Positions 25,559 to 37,566 of a DNA stretch of 64,000 bases are shown here, piece by piece (position 1 is the first letter of the stretch; each line of letters opens with the position of its first letter). The DNA comes from an uncultured Paraglaciecola sp. (lineage in GTDB: Bacteria > Pseudomonadota > Gammaproteobacteria > Enterobacterales > Alteromonadaceae): assembly GCF_937123705.1 (NCBI RefSeq), contig NZ_CAKZKO010000037.1, positions 1 through 64,000 of the forward strand, written 5' to 3'. A program made the translations under genes and the position numbers. The notes under the pieces are model-generated. The model did no database searches and was not told the DNA's origin. It worked only from the letters and a program-made list of their open reading frames with translations.

Positions 25559-28500
25559 TTAATGAAATTCCAAGTCAACCTGTGGTTTTCCTAAAAGCTG
25601 TTGTAAGTCATATAATAACTCATCTTGCGGAGTTACATACCACTTTGCACCCAAAGTTAACGCAACTTTAGCGTCTGGATGTACGTATTGTATCTGAACC
25701 GGACAACTTCCACCTTGATAAGGCTGTAAAATTGTTTGCAGTTTAGCTACTGTTGTAGCGTTACACCAGCTTGATTCTAAATGTACTTGTAGCCCTTTGG
25801 CATTCTTTTCGCGGGCTTGAACTAAGTCCATGGCATCGCGGGCCGACATTGTATTGCCACCAGAGAATTCATCAAATCTGACCTGTCCACTTATGACTAA
25901 TATTTTGTCTTCTTTTAACAATTCTTCGTACTCTTCAAGCATATCAGGAAAAAACCTGATATCCACTCTGGCACTTTTATCGTCTAATGTGACCAACGCC
26001 CAGCGGCGACCTCGCTTATTGGTCATGACTCTTACACTTAACACTAATCCCACGGCATAGGCCACTTGATCTCGGGTGGTGGGTTTTATATCCACTAGCC
26101 GGCATGGGGCATAATGCTTAATTTCATTTAGATACTGATTAATTGGATGCCCAGTTAGGTACAGTCCTAGGGTACTTTTTTCTCCATCTAACCAGACTTT
26201 TTCTGGCCATGGAGTTACATCGGCAAAAGCCTGTTGTACTTGTTCGGGCTCGGTGTTTAATAAGCCGAACATATCGGATTGCCCCGATGTCTTATCTTTC
26301 GCGTGTTGTCCAGCGGCAGCCAAGGCATCCGGTAAAGAAGCCATCAAAGAGGCGCGATGCGGGCCTAAGTTATCTAGCGCACCCGCTAACACTAATTTCT
26401 CTAAAATACGTTTATTAATGCGTTTAAGGTCAACTTTGGAACAAAAATCAAATAAATCGCTAAATTTACCTGTTGCTTCTCGCGCCTCAATAATAGCCTC
26501 AATAGGGCCTTCTCCTACCCCTTTTATCGCTCCAATACCATATACAATTCGGCCTTGTTCATCCACAGTGAACTTGTGATTTCCGGCATTCACATCTGGG
26601 GACAAAATGGTCAGCCCCATGCGGTTACATTCGTCAACCAAAGTGACAATTTTATCAGAGTTGTCCATATCAGCCGACATAACCGCCGCCATAAACTCGG
26701 CGGGGTAATGGGTTTTTAACCATAAAGTTTGATACGACACTAAAGCATAAGCGGCAGAGTGAGATTTGTTAAAACCATAACCCGCAAACTTTTCTACTAG
26801 ATCAAAAATTTTGCCTGCTAGTTGAGGATCAATGCCATTGCCTTTTGCGCCATCTTCAAAGGATCCCCTTTGCTTTTCCATCTCTTCGGCTTTTTTCTTC
26901 CCCATAGCTCGGCGTAATAAATCGGCGCCACCTAAGCTATAGCCCGACATTTCCTGGGCTATTTGCATCACTTGTTCTTGATACAAGATGATGCCGTATG
27001 TGGGTTGTAGGATCTCTTTTAGACACTCGTGTTGGTATTCGGCGTCGGGATAGGAGACTTCTTCGCGACCATGTTTACGGTCGATAAAATTATCTACCAT
27101 GCCCGATTGCAACGGGCCTGGTCTAAACAATGCAACCAGTGCAATTATGTCTTCAAAGCAATCTGGTTTCAGACGACTGATGAGCTCTTTCATGCCACGA
27201 GACTCTAGCTGGAACACAGCTGTGGTCTCGGATTTTTGCAATACTTTAAAGCAATTTTGATCCGTCAATGAGATGGCAGCGATATCAATATCGATACCTT
27301 TGCCTTGTTTGATCATATCAATTGCCCATTGAATGATGGTTAGAGTTCGTAACCCCAAGAAATCAAACTTCACTAAACCTGCAGTTTCAACGTCGTTTTT
27401 ATCAAATTGGGTAACGGGGTTTAACCCTTCGTCATCGCAATACAGAGGTGCAAAATCAGTTATCACTGTTGGGGCTATAACCACGCCACCAGCATGTTTT
27501 CCTGCATTACGAGTAACGCCTTCAAGAATACGACACATGTCTATTAATTCTTTAACGTCTTCGTCTTGATCGTACAACTCTGGTAAACGAGGCTCTTCAA
27601 CAAAGGCTTTTTCTAGGGTCATGCCAGGCGTGGCTGGAATAAGTTTGGAAATTCTATCCACAAAACCGTATGGATGATCTAGTACCCTGCCTACGTCTCG
27701 TACCACGGCTTTGGCCGCCATGGTGCCAAAGGTAATAATCTGGGATACAGCATCTCGGCCGTACATTTCTGCCACGTGATCGATCACTTCGTCACGTCTG
27801 TCCATGCAAAAATCCACATCAAAATCTGGCATGGAAACCCGTTCTGGGTTCAAAAAGCGTTCGAATAATAAATCGTATTCAAGGGGATCAAGATCTGTGA
27901 TATCCAGTGCATAAGCCACCAATGACCCCGCACCCGAGCCACGGCCTGGCCCTACTGGAATATTATTGTCTTTACTCCATTGAATAAACTCCATCACAAT
28001 CAAAAAGTAGCCTGGAAACCCCATTTGGTTGATAACTTTAAGCTCTATATCTAGGCGTTCATCGTACTCTGGGCGCTTTTCAATACGTACTTGTTCATCG
28101 GGAAACAAAAAAGCTAAACGTCTTTCTAGGCCTTCCTTGGATACCTTGACTAAAAAGTCTTTAATATCCATACCTTCAGTTGGAAAGTCGGGTAAAAAAT
28201 AGGTACCAAGTTGAACTGTAGCATTACAGCGTTTGGCTATTTCTAGGGTATTTTGAATAGCTTCTGGAATGTCCGCGAAAAGCTCAGTCATTTCTTCGGC
28301 GCTACGTAGATATTGTTGCTCTGAGTATTCTTTAGGCCTACGGGGATCGTTGAGTGTGTAACCGTCGTGAATAGCCACGCGAATTTCGTGGGCATCAAAG
28401 TATTGTTTATCTACAAAACACACTTCGTTGGTCGCCACCACTGGCAAGTCGTATTGCTGGGCCCATTCTACGGCTCGGTGGATATAGTCCTCTTCCCCAA

Positions 28501-29044
28501 TCCTACCGGTACGCGTTAGCTCTAGATAAAATCGCTCAGGAAAATGTTGTTGATAAAACTGTGTAACTTGTTGGGCAATTTCCATATTTCCTTTGGTTAA
28601 AAACAAGCCCAGATCACCTGCTTTTCCGCCAGATATCACCAACACACCTTGATTGTGATCCACCAGCCAGCTTCGATCAATCACAGCTCGGTCTTTGATA
28701 CTGCCACGTAAATAGGCTTTGGAGACTAAAAGGGTGATGTTTTTATAACCTTTGTTGTCCATTGCCAGTAAAGTTAAACGTGATAAAGTCCCTTCAAGTT
28801 CGGGGCTTTGCACCCAAAAATCCACGCCAATAATAGGTTTTATGCCGTTATCGTGGGCTTGACTGTAAAACTTCACTAAGCCACACATATTCATTTGGTC
28901 GGTTACGGCAACCGCTGGCATATTCAACGCTTTAACATGAGCAATAAGCGGTTTGACCTTATTTAAGCCATCCAGCATAGAGTAGTCGCTATGCACCCGC
29001 AAATGCACAAAGTTACTGGGAGATTGTGATAATTGTTCAGTCAT
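25559..29044 (-). CDS. dnaE: DNA polymerase III subunit alpha
   Basis: Replicative polymerase of 1161 aa (E. coli 1160). PHP domain at the N-terminus ([16 protein letters not shown]), palm catalytic Asp pair in [17 protein letters not shown] (about 400) with a further acidic motif [10 protein letters not shown] (about 555), helix-hairpin-helix near 830-900, OB fold near 990-1070 and the tau-binding C-terminus. Starts directly after rnhB with no spacer bases and precedes accA. Confidence 0.98.
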   Translation of the reverse strand: MTEQLSQSPSNFVHLRVHSDYSMLDGLNKVKPLIAHVKALNMPAVAVTDQMNMCGLVKFYSQAHDNGIKPIIGVDFWVQSPELEGTLSRLTLLAMDNKGYKNITLLVSKAYLRGSIKDRAVIDRSWLVDHNQGVLVISGGKAGDLGLFLTKGNMEIAQQVTQFYQQHFPERFYLELTRTGRIGEEDYIHRAVEWAQQYDLPVVATNEVCFVDKQYFDAHEIRVAIHDGYTLNDPRRPKEYSEQQYLRSAEEMTELFADIPEAIQNTLEIAKRCNATVQLGTYFLPDFPTEGMDIKDFLVKVSKEGLERRLAFLFPDEQVRIEKRPEYDERLDIELKVINQMGFPGYFLIVMEFIQWSKDNNIPVGPGRGSGAGSLVAYALDITDLDPLEYDLLFERFLNPERVSMPDFDVDFCMDRRDEVIDHVAEMYGRDAVSQIITFGTMAAKAVVRDVGRVLDHPYGFVDRISKLIPATPGMTLEKAFVEEPRLPELYDQDEDVKELIDMCRILEGVTRNAGKHAGGVVIAPTVITDFAPLYCDDEGLNPVTQFDKNDVETAGLVKFDFLGLRTLTIIQWAIDMIKQGKGIDIDIAAISLTDQNCFKVLQKSETTAVFQLESRGMKELISRLKPDCFEDIIALVALFRPGPLQSGMVDNFIDRKHGREEVSYPDAEYQHECLKEILQPTYGIILYQEQVMQIAQEMSGYSLGGADLLRRAMGKKKAEEMEKQRGSFEDGAKGNGIDPQLAGKIFDLVEKFAGYGFNKSHSAAYALVSYQTLWLKTHYPAEFMAAVMSADMDNSDKIVTLVDECNRMGLTILSPDVNAGNHKFTVDEQGRIVYGIGAIKGVGEGPIEAIIEAREATGKFSDLFDFCSKVDLKRINKRILEKLVLAGALDNLGPHRASLMASLPDALAAAGQHAKDKTSGQSDMFGLLNTEPEQVQQAFADVTPWPEKVWLDGEKSTLGLYLTGHPINQYLNEIKHYAPCRLVDIKPTTRDQVAYAVGLVLSVRVMTNKRGRRWALVTLDDKSARVDIRFFPDMLEEYEELLKEDKILVISGQVRFDEFSGGNTMSARDAMDLVQAREKNAKGLQVHLESSWCNATTVAKLQTILQPYQGGSCPVQIQYVHPDAKVALTLGAKWYVTPQDELLYDLQQLLGKPQVDLEFH

Positions 29045-29638
29045 TTAAGCGCCTGCTAATTGGCCATCGCGCATTGCAAGAGATTGCTGCACTGGTTTAA
29101 AACTCATGCGATATTGTGGAAGCGGCCCAAGTTCGGCAAGTTTAGCAAGATGCAAGGCAGTGGGATAACCTTTATGTTTCGCAAAACCGTATTCAGGATA
29201 TTGCTGATCTAAAGCTATCATTTCTTGATCTCGGGTCACTTTGGCAATAATGGACGCGGCGGATATCTCGGCAATCAGTCCGTCGCCTTTCACAATAGCT
29301 TCGCTTGAATAGTCCCAATTTGGGCAGCGATTACCGTCCACCTTCACATAAGTAGGCTGTATCGATAGCCCTTGCACTGCTCGTTTCATAGCCAGCATGG
29401 TGGCATGTAATATATTCAGTTCATCAATTTCTTGTGGGCTGGCGCGGCCTATTGACCATGCTAAGGCATATTGTTTGATATCGGCGGCCAAGAGATGACG
29501 CTTTTTTTCGGACAACTTTTTAGAGTCGGCTAGCCCAGCAATATTATGTTGCGGATTGAGGATGACGGCAGCGGTGACCACATCCCCGACCAAAGGTCCG
29601 CGCCCTACTTCATCCACGCCAGCAATTAAATGTGTCAT
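29045..29638 (-). CDS. rnhB: Ribonuclease HII
   Basis: Removes ribonucleotides and RNA primers from RNA:DNA hybrids. The 197-aa product begins with the type 2 RNase H signature [19 protein letters not shown] (catalytic Asp-Glu), with further acidic residues in [10 protein letters not shown] and [13 protein letters not shown]. Length matches E. coli (198). Overlaps lpxB by 4 bp (ATGA) and abuts dnaE. Confidence 0.98.
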   Translation of the reverse strand: MTHLIAGVDEVGRGPLVGDVVTAAVILNPQHNIAGLADSKKLSEKKRHLLAADIKQYALAWSIGRASPQEIDELNILHATMLAMKRAVQGLSIQPTYVKVDGNRCPNWDYSSEAIVKGDGLIAEISAASIIAKVTRDQEMIALDQQYPEYGFAKHKGYPTALHLAKLAELGPLPQYRMSFKPVQQSLAMRDGQLAGA

Positions 29639-30795
29639 TGTTGCGACTCAATCAATTTTTCCACAGCCAAAGCGGATTGTAGGTCGGCGTCTTTCTTAAG
29701 GGATAAGTGAAGTTCTGTAAATTTGGCAATGAGTTGCTGCTGTTCATCGCTGTTTGGCTCTTTTAGCATAGGTAATAATAACTCGCTGATACTCTGGGCT
29801 GTAACATCATTTTGCAATAACTCAGGAATTAATTTTTGGTTTGCGAGGACATTTGGCAAAGCGAAATACTTAGCTTTATATAACCATTTCATCATTTGAT
29901 AGGTTATGCCACTTAACTGATAAGCAGTCACCATATTTTTCTTACATAACATGGCTTCTAAGGTGGCGGTGCCAGATGCGAGTAACACCGCATCTGAGGC
30001 GATCATTGCCTCTCTAGCATGGCCAATCACTACCTGAATAGATAGTTCGGGCGAGTGGGTTTGCAAATACTCATCAACTTGCCTTTTACGCTCGCGGTTA
30101 ACCACTGGGATGAGTATTTTCAGCTCGGGTACAAAAGGTTTCAACAACAGACAAGCCTGTATAAACACGTCGAGCAAGGTATCAACTTCGCGTTTTCTGC
30201 TACCTGGTAATACCGCCAATACCGTTTCGCTGTTTCTCAGCTTAAGGCCGTCGCGCGCTTTTTGTTGGTCAGGCTTAATCGCAATATCATCGGCCATGGT
30301 ATGCCCAACAAATTCACAAGGAATCTGATGTTTGTCGTACACCCGTTTCTCAAAAGGAAAAATACTTAATACCAAATCGGTGGCTTTGGCTATTTTAAAG
30401 ATGCGCTTTTCGCGCCAAGCCCATACGGTAGGGCTAACATACTGCACGGTTTTAATGCCTTGTTTTTTAAGCTTTAACGCTAAGCCTAAATTAAAGTCTG
30501 GTGCGTCAACACCAATAAATACATCAGGGGGATTAGCCATAAAATGTTGAAACATCGACTTACGTACGAAGATCAATCTGCGAATGCGGGATAGGACTTC
30601 AACCAAGCCCATAACCGACAATTCTTCCATATCGAATAGACTTTGGCAGCCTTGAGCCTGCATTTTTGGCCCAGCTATGCCCTCAAAGATGGCATGGGGG
30701 AAGTGATGTTTAAGTTGTTTAATAAGGCCAGCAGCGAGAATATCACCAGAGGCTTCACCGGCAACTATGCCTATCCTAAGTGCTTTTTCGCTCAT
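29635..30795 (-). CDS. lpxB: Lipid-A-disaccharide synthase
   Basis: Glycosyltransferase (GT19) that joins UDP-2,3-diacylglucosamine and lipid X to make lipid A disaccharide at the inner face of the cytoplasmic membrane. The 386-aa product has [17 protein letters not shown] at about 8-24, the [16 protein letters not shown] segment, LPGSRKREV and [12 protein letters not shown] donor-site motifs. Lies 3 bp after lpxA and overlaps rnhB by 4 bp. Confidence 0.97.
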   Translation of the reverse strand: MSEKALRIGIVAGEASGDILAAGLIKQLKHHFPHAIFEGIAGPKMQAQGCQSLFDMEELSVMGLVEVLSRIRRLIFVRKSMFQHFMANPPDVFIGVDAPDFNLGLALKLKKQGIKTVQYVSPTVWAWREKRIFKIAKATDLVLSIFPFEKRVYDKHQIPCEFVGHTMADDIAIKPDQQKARDGLKLRNSETVLAVLPGSRKREVDTLLDVFIQACLLLKPFVPELKILIPVVNRERKRQVDEYLQTHSPELSIQVVIGHAREAMIASDAVLLASGTATLEAMLCKKNMVTAYQLSGITYQMMKWLYKAKYFALPNVLANQKLIPELLQNDVTAQSISELLLPMLKEPNSDEQQQLIAKFTELHLSLKKDADLQSALAVEKLIESQQ

Positions 30796-30798
30796 GAT

Positions 30799-31566
30799 TT
30801 AGCGAACTATGCCTCGTGAAGAGTTGGCTACAAAATCGGCTAAACCTTTGATTTCCTGTAAATTCTCTGGCATGGCTAGCATTCGAGTCACGGCTTCTTC
30901 CGCTCTGTGTCCTTGACGATATAAAATTTTGTAGGCGCGCTTAATTTGTAAAATAGTATCGCTATCAAAACCTCTACGCTTTAAACCCTCGGCGTTAATA
31001 CCCCGTGGTTTATTGTCATTTCCTAACATCACAAATGGCGGTACATCGGCAAGAATTATTGCCCCACCTCCAATGAAACTGTGATCGCCAATATGACAAA
31101 ATTGATGAGCCGCGGTCACGCCTCCCATAATGACCCAATCGCCAATATGCACGTGCCCCGCTAAGGTTGCACCTGTTGCCAATATACTGTTGTCGCCAAT
31201 GACACAGTCGTGAGCAACATGCACATAGCACATCAATAAATTATTAGAGCCAATTCTAGTGACACTTTGATCTTGCACTGTGCCGCGATGAATAGTGACA
31301 GACTCACGAATGATATTGTGGTCGCCAATAATGAGTTCAGTTGGCTCACCGGCATATTTTTTGTCCTGACAATCTTCACCTACAGAAGCAAACTGATAGA
31401 AATGATTGCTTTTGCCTATGGTAGTTTTGCCTTTAACGACCACATGAGACTCAAGCACGGTGTTATCACCAATGCTAACATCAGCGCCAATCAGGCAAAA
31501 TGCACCGACTGAAACATTGTTACCCAGTTTGGCAGAGGGGTGGATAATGGCTGTAGAATGGATCAC
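30799..31566 (-). CDS. lpxA: UDP-N-acetylglucosamine acyltransferase LpxA
   Basis: First enzyme of lipid A synthesis, O-acylating UDP-GlcNAc with hydroxyacyl-ACP. The 255-aa product is a left-handed beta-helix with hexapeptide repeats (about 1-190; IHPSAKLGNNVSVGAF) and the catalytic His in MCYVHVAHDCVIG, followed by an alpha-helical tail. 3 bp after fabZ, 3 bp before lpxB; near-abutting genes indicate tight translational coupling. Confidence 0.98.
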   Translation of the reverse strand: MIHSTAIIHPSAKLGNNVSVGAFCLIGADVSIGDNTVLESHVVVKGKTTIGKSNHFYQFASVGEDCQDKKYAGEPTELIIGDHNIIRESVTIHRGTVQDQSVTRIGSNNLLMCYVHVAHDCVIGDNSILATGATLAGHVHIGDWVIMGGVTAAHQFCHIGDHSFIGGGAIILADVPPFVMLGNDNKPRGINAEGLKRRGFDSDTILQIKRAYKILYRQGHRAEEAVTRMLAMPENLQEIKGLADFVANSSRGIVR

Positions 31567-31569
31567 CTG

Positions 31570-32016
31570 TTACAGTTTCCTCATAGCGCACATAAATTCT
31601 GCTTCACAGGCTTCTTTACCGTCAACACTGGCAATACCATGAAACTTCCAAATCCCTCTTTTTTCTTTGATCAATTTGACTTGCATATCCATACGATCAC
31701 CTGGCACTACTGGCAATTTAAAGCGCGCCTTGTCGATGCCAGCGTACAGATACAAATCGTCTGAATTGCCTGCTGTTTTAAAACCTAAGACACCAGCTAC
31801 CTGTGCCAGGGCTTCAAGGATCATCACGCCAGGAAAAATAGGCTTACCGGGGAAATGGCCCGTAAAACATGGCTCATTAAAGGTGATATTTTTATACGCT
31901 GATATAGACTCATTAAGCGTATAATCGGTCACTCTATCCACCAGTAAGAATGGATAACGATGCGGAAGCAACTCCATGATATCTTCTATTTCTAGCGTGT
32001 TTAATTGATTCGCCAA
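31570..32016 (-). CDS. fabZ: 3-hydroxyacyl-ACP dehydratase FabZ
   Basis: Hotdog-fold dehydratase of the type II fatty acid elongation cycle; it competes with LpxA for hydroxymyristoyl-ACP. The 148-aa product has the conserved [13 protein letters not shown] and the catalytic His of [14 protein letters not shown] with the Glu of MILEALAQ. Between lpxD (38 bp) and lpxA (3 bp), the standard order. Confidence 0.98.
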   Translation of the reverse strand: MANQLNTLEIEDIMELLPHRYPFLLVDRVTDYTLNESISAYKNITFNEPCFTGHFPGKPIFPGVMILEALAQVAGVLGFKTAGNSDDLYLYAGIDKARFKLPVVPGDRMDMQVKLIKEKRGIWKFHGIASVDGKEACEAEFMCAMRKL

Positions 32017-32054
32017 AGCTGTTCTCCTAAAGTAACCAGACTACAGTAGAACTG

Positions 32055-33083
32055 TTACTGGCCTTTTTCTAATGTTTTAACACGCTGATTAAGGCTTGTA
32101 ATATTTCGCAATGCAACCATATTCTTACGCCATTCTTTATTGGCTGAAGCAGGTATACCAGATGAATACACTCCTGGCTCTGAAATACTTTTAGTCACCA
32201 TACTCATACCGGTAAAAACAACATTATCACAAACATTTATGTGGCCGTTAATACCGACTAATCCGGCCATACTGCAATTCTTACCAATAACAGTGCTGCC
32301 AGCAATAACAGAACACGCGGCCATAGCGGTATTCTCGCCCATTTCAACGTTGTGAGCAATTTGGCATTGATTATCGATAATCACGCCATCGGCCAAAATA
32401 GTGTTGTCGAGTGCGCCACGATCAATTGTGGTGCTCGCGCCTATTTCAACTCTATTGCCAATAACTACGCTGCCAAGCTGAGGAATTTTTATCCATTGGC
32501 CGTTTTCATTTGCGTAACCAAAGCCATCGCTGCCGATCACAGTATTCGCTTGGATTAAACAATCGCTGCCAATTATCACTTCATGATAAATTGTCACATT
32601 AGCCCACAACCTAGTATTAGCACCAAGTTGCGCATTTTTGCCGATAAAACAGCCCGCTCCCACCACCACATTGTCGGCAAGTTTTGCACCTGCTTCAATC
32701 ACAGCATGAGCGCCAACTTTTACGTTTTCTCCGAGAGAAACGCTATTATCAATCACCGCATGAGGCGAAATTTCATGAGCTGGTTCGGGAGTGGTGTCTA
32801 GTAACTGTGCCGCTTTCGCAAACCCAACATAAGGATTGGCCATAACTAAAGCGGTACCTTTACAATGGGATAATTCATCTGGATGCAATATTACAGCTTG
32901 CGCCTGTGAATCTTGTAGTTGGTTACGATATTTACTATTAGATAAAAATGAAACCTGACCTTCGCCAGCTTTCACTAAAGTAGACAAGCCACAAATAGGC
33001 GTATCTTGAGTATCACCCTCGGCTAGGTGCAGGGTTGCACCTATGCTTTGGGCCAATTGTATAAGGCTAATGGCGTGACTCAA
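32055..33083 (-). CDS. lpxD: UDP-3-O-acylglucosamine N-acyltransferase LpxD
   Basis: Third lipid A enzyme, N-acylating UDP-3-O-acylglucosamine. The 342-aa product has the N-terminal uridine-binding domain (about 1-100, GQVSFLSNSKYRNQL), a hexapeptide left-handed beta-helix (about 105-300) with the catalytic His region CQIAHNVEMGENTAM, and a C-terminal helix. Length matches E. coli (341). 27 bp after skp. Confidence 0.97.
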   Translation of the reverse strand: MSHAISLIQLAQSIGATLHLAEGDTQDTPICGLSTLVKAGEGQVSFLSNSKYRNQLQDSQAQAVILHPDELSHCKGTALVMANPYVGFAKAAQLLDTTPEPAHEISPHAVIDNSVSLGENVKVGAHAVIEAGAKLADNVVVGAGCFIGKNAQLGANTRLWANVTIYHEVIIGSDCLIQANTVIGSDGFGYANENGQWIKIPQLGSVVIGNRVEIGASTTIDRGALDNTILADGVIIDNQCQIAHNVEMGENTAMAACSVIAGSTVIGKNCSMAGLVGINGHINVCDNVVFTGMSMVTKSISEPGVYSSGIPASANKEWRKNMVALRNITSLNQRVKTLEKGQ

Positions 33084-33110
33084 AATACCTTCCTTAAGGA
33101 ACTAGGTGAT

Positions 33111-33626
33111 CTACTTAATTTTTTCAACTTGTTCTAAAACAAGTTTAGATATGTCGCTATCAGGCGCGATATAAGCAACGGCGTTAGCATTCAATATCAC
33201 GTCGTACTTTTCTTTTGCCGCTACAGCGTCGATGCCTTGCTTGATCAAACCTAACAATTTATTTTGCTCTAATTGTAAGCGCTGTTGAATCTCTTTTTGC
33301 AGAGGCTGAGCTTTGCTAGTGTATTCTTCACGTAATGCAATAATTTTGCCTTCTAGCTCTGTTTTTTGCTTTGCACTCATCGTTGCCGCATCACGCTGAT
33401 TTTTTTCAAGGTAATACTTGATGTCTTTTTCTAAACGACTGACTTCTTCAGTCTTATCTTTAAATTCTGCCGCGACTGTTTCCTGAATACTAGCAGCCTG
33501 AGGCATAGCCTGAAAAATGCCTTGCACATTTACAGCACCAATTTTCTGTTCTGCAAACACAGCTGAACTTGCCATAGCTGTTGTTAACAATGCACCTGCA
33601 ATTAAACTTTTTGTAAACTTTTTCAA
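33111..33626 (-). CDS. skp: Periplasmic chaperone Skp (OmpH)
   Basis: Trimeric periplasmic chaperone that carries unfolded outer-membrane proteins to the BAM complex. The 171-aa product has a signal peptide (1-25, ending SSAVFA), a short beta segment (EQKIGAVNVQGIFQAMPQA) and a long charged coiled coil (about 50-140) forming the tentacles. 27 bp before lpxD and 49 bp after bamA, the conserved order. Confidence 0.95.
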   Translation of the reverse strand: MKKFTKSLIAGALLTTAMASSAVFAEQKIGAVNVQGIFQAMPQAASIQETVAAEFKDKTEEVSRLEKDIKYYLEKNQRDAATMSAKQKTELEGKIIALREEYTSKAQPLQKEIQQRLQLEQNKLLGLIKQGIDAVAAKEKYDVILNANAVAYIAPDSDISKLVLEQVEKIK

Positions 33627-33675
33627 AAGGAACTCCTACTTCTTATTGTCCGTGGTTGGATTAGCAACCAAAAAA

Positions 33676-36153
33676 TTAAAATGTTTGACCAATATTAAAG
33701 GTGAAGAATTTAGAATCATCACCTTCTCTTTTTTGTATTGGCTTCGAGAAACTAAACACCATCGGCCCCATAGGCGATAGCCATTGTACAGAAACTCCAC
33801 CTGATGCTCTATAGAGTGTGGGGTCACTATAATCAATTAATCCATCATTGTTATAGATATTATTCACTTCTAAAGAATTATAGCGATCGTAATCAAACTC
33901 AGTGTCCCACACATTACCCACATCAATAAATAAGCTGGTACGTACTGAACTATCAAAATCTGCTTCAACAAAAGGGGTAGGCACGATTAACTCAACGCCA
34001 CCCAAAATCATGGCATTACCACCAAGCGAACGAGTGGAAATAGAAATGGTATCGTTGGAATTGTCACCCAAAATCACATGACCATTAGGATCAGTTACCA
34101 CTCTTGCTGGCGTCACTTGCACGCCACGAGGTCCGACCGTATTATTTTCAAAGCCCCTAAGTGAATCTGATCCACCTGCTGTGAAATGTTGGGTAAAGGG
34201 TAATATTTGGTCGATACCGTCTACGTCACCATAACCATTACCATATCCCATTTTCAACCTTGCTAAGAAGGACCAACGTTGATTGCGCGATATTGGGAAA
34301 TACCATTTTCCATCAATCTCAGTTTTAAAATAATTCACATCGGAGTTAGGGGTAGTCACACTAAATGATGCCCGTTGAGACGATCCAGCGGTAGGAAATA
34401 CCCCGCGATTTAAGGTGCTACGTGACCAAGCTACTGATGCCAAAAAGCTATCATAATTAATAGCCGCATCGGGATCATTTGGATCCACAAACTGATTGTT
34501 AAAGCGGGTGGTTTGCACATAAGGTTGGCGCTGATATAGCTCAACCGAACTAAAAGTTAGACCAAAATTAATGCGGTTAAATTGATTAATGGGGTAACCA
34601 ACATTAGCTCCCACTGAAAACTGTTTACTGTCGTATTGAATAAGGTTAGCGGAACTACCGTCAAATTCACTGTAAGAGATTGAACCCCCTAAGCTAATAC
34701 CATCAATAGTAAAGTAGGGATCGGTGTAAGACAACTGGACACTCTTTTGATAAGAAACCGTGCTGACATTAAATGCTATACGCTTGCCCGTACCTAAGAA
34801 ATTATCTTGCTGAATGCCCGCGTTGAGGCTTAATTTAGTACGATCTCCGTAACCTATACCGGCATTAAACGCTCCAGATGGCTGTTCTTTAACGGTAAAG
34901 TTCACATCAACTTTATCTTCTTCGCCAGGCAATCGCACCGTTTCAAAGTCAACATTTTCCATATAAGTTAAGCGCGACAAACTATTTTTTGATGACTCTA
35001 AGGTAGCGTTAGACAACCAAGAACCTTCCATTTGCGATACTGATTGACGTAGCACTTCATCTGCGGTGCCAATATTGCCCTTAAAGTTAATGCGGCGCAC
35101 ATAAATACGTTTACCAGGGTCAACTGACAACACTAGCTTAACGGTTTTGTCTTCTTCATTAATATCGGGAATAGTTGTAACCGTTGGGTAGGCATAGCCA
35201 GAGCGGCCTAGATAATTACTGATAAATTCTTCGGTATAGGTTACTTGAGCTTGGTTGTACAACTCACCGGCTCGTAATGGAAGAACCAATTTAATGTAAT
35301 CTTCAAACCCTAATAAATCACCAATAAGTTCAACCTCGGAAATGCTGTACTTCTCTCCTTCATCGACATTTAATGTGACATAAATACCGGTTTTATCTGG
35401 TGTCATAGTGACTTGTGTGGAATCAATATTAAAACGCAAGTATCCACGGTCTTTGTAATAGCTAGTAATAGTTTCCATATCACCGGTTAAGGTTTGCTTC
35501 TGATAGCGGGTCTCTGACAAAAAGTCCCACCATGGGGTGTTGAACTTTAACTCTACAAGGTCAAGCAGTTCAGGATCACTGAAGGTGTCGTTGCCCACTA
35601 CGTTAATTTGTTGGATCTTAGCTGAATCGCCCTCTTCAAAAAGCAGTTTTAGGTCAACTCGATTTCGCGGAAGAGGAGTAATAATCGCGGTTACATCGGC
35701 GTTGTATTTACCGATACTGTAGAAAAAGTCCTTTAAACCATTTTCTATGGACGTTAGAACAGTTTTATCTAGTGGTTCGCCGACTATCAAGTTTGCGTCA
35801 TTTAGACTGTCTTGCAGTTGCTCATCTTTGATATCGTCATTGTCTTCAAATTCAATATTGCTAATAGTGGGTCTTTCCGTCACACGTACCAATAAGGTAT
35901 TACCATCACGCAATATTTGAATGTTTTCGAAATGGGTAGATGAATACATAGATCTAATAAGTTGAGAGATCCGAAAAGCATTCATTTCATCGCCCACAGT
36001 AACAGGCAAATAGGTCAACGCCGCACCTAAGGCAACACGCTGCAAACCTTCAATTCTAATATCTTTAACAACAAACTCAGAACTCGGGGCTGCTTTGGCG
36101 AAGCTAGCAATGGATAATATTAATCCGGCAACAACTAACTGTTTAAACTTCAT
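33676..36153 (-). CDS. bamA: Outer membrane protein assembly factor BamA
   Basis: Essential Omp85-family insertase of beta-barrel proteins. The 825-aa product has a signal peptide (1-21), five POTRA domains (about 23-425) and a C-terminal 16-stranded barrel with the conserved loop 6 VRGF-type motif seen here as SLRGFENNTVGPRG. It ends in the aromatic terminal-residue signal (FNIGQTF). Between rseP (63 bp) and skp (49 bp). Confidence 0.98.
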   Translation of the reverse strand: MKFKQLVVAGLILSIASFAKAAPSSEFVVKDIRIEGLQRVALGAALTYLPVTVGDEMNAFRISQLIRSMYSSTHFENIQILRDGNTLLVRVTERPTISNIEFEDNDDIKDEQLQDSLNDANLIVGEPLDKTVLTSIENGLKDFFYSIGKYNADVTAIITPLPRNRVDLKLLFEEGDSAKIQQINVVGNDTFSDPELLDLVELKFNTPWWDFLSETRYQKQTLTGDMETITSYYKDRGYLRFNIDSTQVTMTPDKTGIYVTLNVDEGEKYSISEVELIGDLLGFEDYIKLVLPLRAGELYNQAQVTYTEEFISNYLGRSGYAYPTVTTIPDINEEDKTVKLVLSVDPGKRIYVRRINFKGNIGTADEVLRQSVSQMEGSWLSNATLESSKNSLSRLTYMENVDFETVRLPGEEDKVDVNFTVKEQPSGAFNAGIGYGDRTKLSLNAGIQQDNFLGTGKRIAFNVSTVSYQKSVQLSYTDPYFTIDGISLGGSISYSEFDGSSANLIQYDSKQFSVGANVGYPINQFNRINFGLTFSSVELYQRQPYVQTTRFNNQFVDPNDPDAAINYDSFLASVAWSRSTLNRGVFPTAGSSQRASFSVTTPNSDVNYFKTEIDGKWYFPISRNQRWSFLARLKMGYGNGYGDVDGIDQILPFTQHFTAGGSDSLRGFENNTVGPRGVQVTPARVVTDPNGHVILGDNSNDTISISTRSLGGNAMILGGVELIVPTPFVEADFDSSVRTSLFIDVGNVWDTEFDYDRYNSLEVNNIYNNDGLIDYSDPTLYRASGGVSVQWLSPMGPMVFSFSKPIQKREGDDSKFFTFNIGQTF

Positions 36154-36216
36154 TTATTAATATTCTTCCTAAACGCACAATCTAATTGCTGTGCCTGACC
36201 ATATGGCCGATAAAAA

Positions 36217-37566
36217 TTATAAACGCGCAATATCATTAACAATTGCGATGCTCATTAATAACAGCAGCAACACGCCACCAATCTTAAAACCAACTTCTTG
36301 TACTGACTCTGGGACAGGCTTACCGCTAAAAAGCTCTATAAAATAATAGAGTAAGTGCCCACCATCAAGCACTGGTAGAGGTAAAAGGTTAATTATTCCC
36401 AAATTAACGCTAATTAGCGCCAAAAAGCCTAAAAAATACACTAATCCCATGCTGGCACTTGTACCCGCTCCTTGAGCAATGGCGATAGGTCCACTCAAAT
36501 TTTTAACCGAAACATCACCTGTTATCAGTTTTCCTAACATCTCAATGCTTAGTGTCATTAAGCGCCATGTTTTGTCTATTCCCTTAGAAAAGGCAGCGCC
36601 TAAACCATATTGATGCACAAACATCATTCCCTCGGGCCAAGGTTCAAGTGTGGGTGTAAAGCCCATATATCCCTTAGTGGTTTGTGCTTCAGTTTTACTA
36701 CCGATAGTGCCGTTTAACGTCACAACTTGGTCATTTCTAAGAACCTCAACTTCCACCGCTTGGTTGGGCCTAGAGGAAACATAACCCACTATTTGTTCCC
36801 AATTTTCCATACTAGTTCCATCAAGACTGACAATTTTGTCATTCGCCTGAAAACCTATACGCTGCGCTGCCGATCCATTTTCAACATGGCCCAACACATT
36901 TAGCACTTTAGGGCGAAATGGACTCAGCCCTAAACTAGCAAGAACCGTGGTTTTATCTGGATCGAATGACCACTCCCTCAAATCAACTGTGGCCGATTTT
37001 TCAAAATGGTTGTCATTGTCTGTCCACTTAACAAGCATCTCATCATGGCCAATAAACGACATCAATTCGTAGGCAACATCTTCCCAATCCACAACTTTAC
37101 GATCACCAATTTGTGTTAAAACGGCATTAGCGGGGATGTTACTTTGGCTTAAGATACTGTCTGGCTCAATACTGCCCACAACAGGTTTTACGGTTTGTAA
37201 ACCTATTAGGTACATAATAAACAACGCAAAAATAGCAAACAAAAAATTGACAATTGGCCCCGCAGCAATAATCGCTATTCGTTTTAATACATGCTGACGA
37301 TTGAAAGCATAAGGTAAGTCTTGCTCGGCGACTTCATCGACTCGCTCATCAAGCATGCGGACATAACCACCAAGAGGGATCGCTGAGATGACGTATTCTG
37401 TACCGAGTTTGTCTGTTTTTCGCCAAAGCGCTTTACCAAAACCGACTGAGAACCGTTCGACTTTCACGCCGCATCTACGGGCGACCCAAAAATGTCCCCA
37501 CTCATGTACTGCCACTAAAATTCCCAAAGCAACAATAAAGGAAACCACACTAATGAGAAAACTCAC
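36217..37566 (-). CDS. rseP: RseP site-2 zinc metalloprotease
   Basis: Intramembrane protease that cleaves RseA after DegS, releasing sigma-E under envelope stress. The 449-aa product has the zinc motif HEWGH at residues 21-25 in the first membrane helix, periplasmic PDZ domains (about 115-310; ...VENGSAAQRIGFQAND) and the second catalytic motif PVLDGGHLLYYF in a late helix. Its ATG overlaps the dxr stop by 4 bp. Confidence 0.97.
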   Translation of the reverse strand: MSFLISVVSFIVALGILVAVHEWGHFWVARRCGVKVERFSVGFGKALWRKTDKLGTEYVISAIPLGGYVRMLDERVDEVAEQDLPYAFNRQHVLKRIAIIAAGPIVNFLFAIFALFIMYLIGLQTVKPVVGSIEPDSILSQSNIPANAVLTQIGDRKVVDWEDVAYELMSFIGHDEMLVKWTDNDNHFEKSATVDLREWSFDPDKTTVLASLGLSPFRPKVLNVLGHVENGSAAQRIGFQANDKIVSLDGTSMENWEQIVGYVSSRPNQAVEVEVLRNDQVVTLNGTIGSKTEAQTTKGYMGFTPTLEPWPEGMMFVHQYGLGAAFSKGIDKTWRLMTLSIEMLGKLITGDVSVKNLSGPIAIAQGAGTSASMGLVYFLGFLALISVNLGIINLLPLPVLDGGHLLYYFIELFSGKPVPESVQEVGFKIGGVLLLLLMSIAIVNDIARL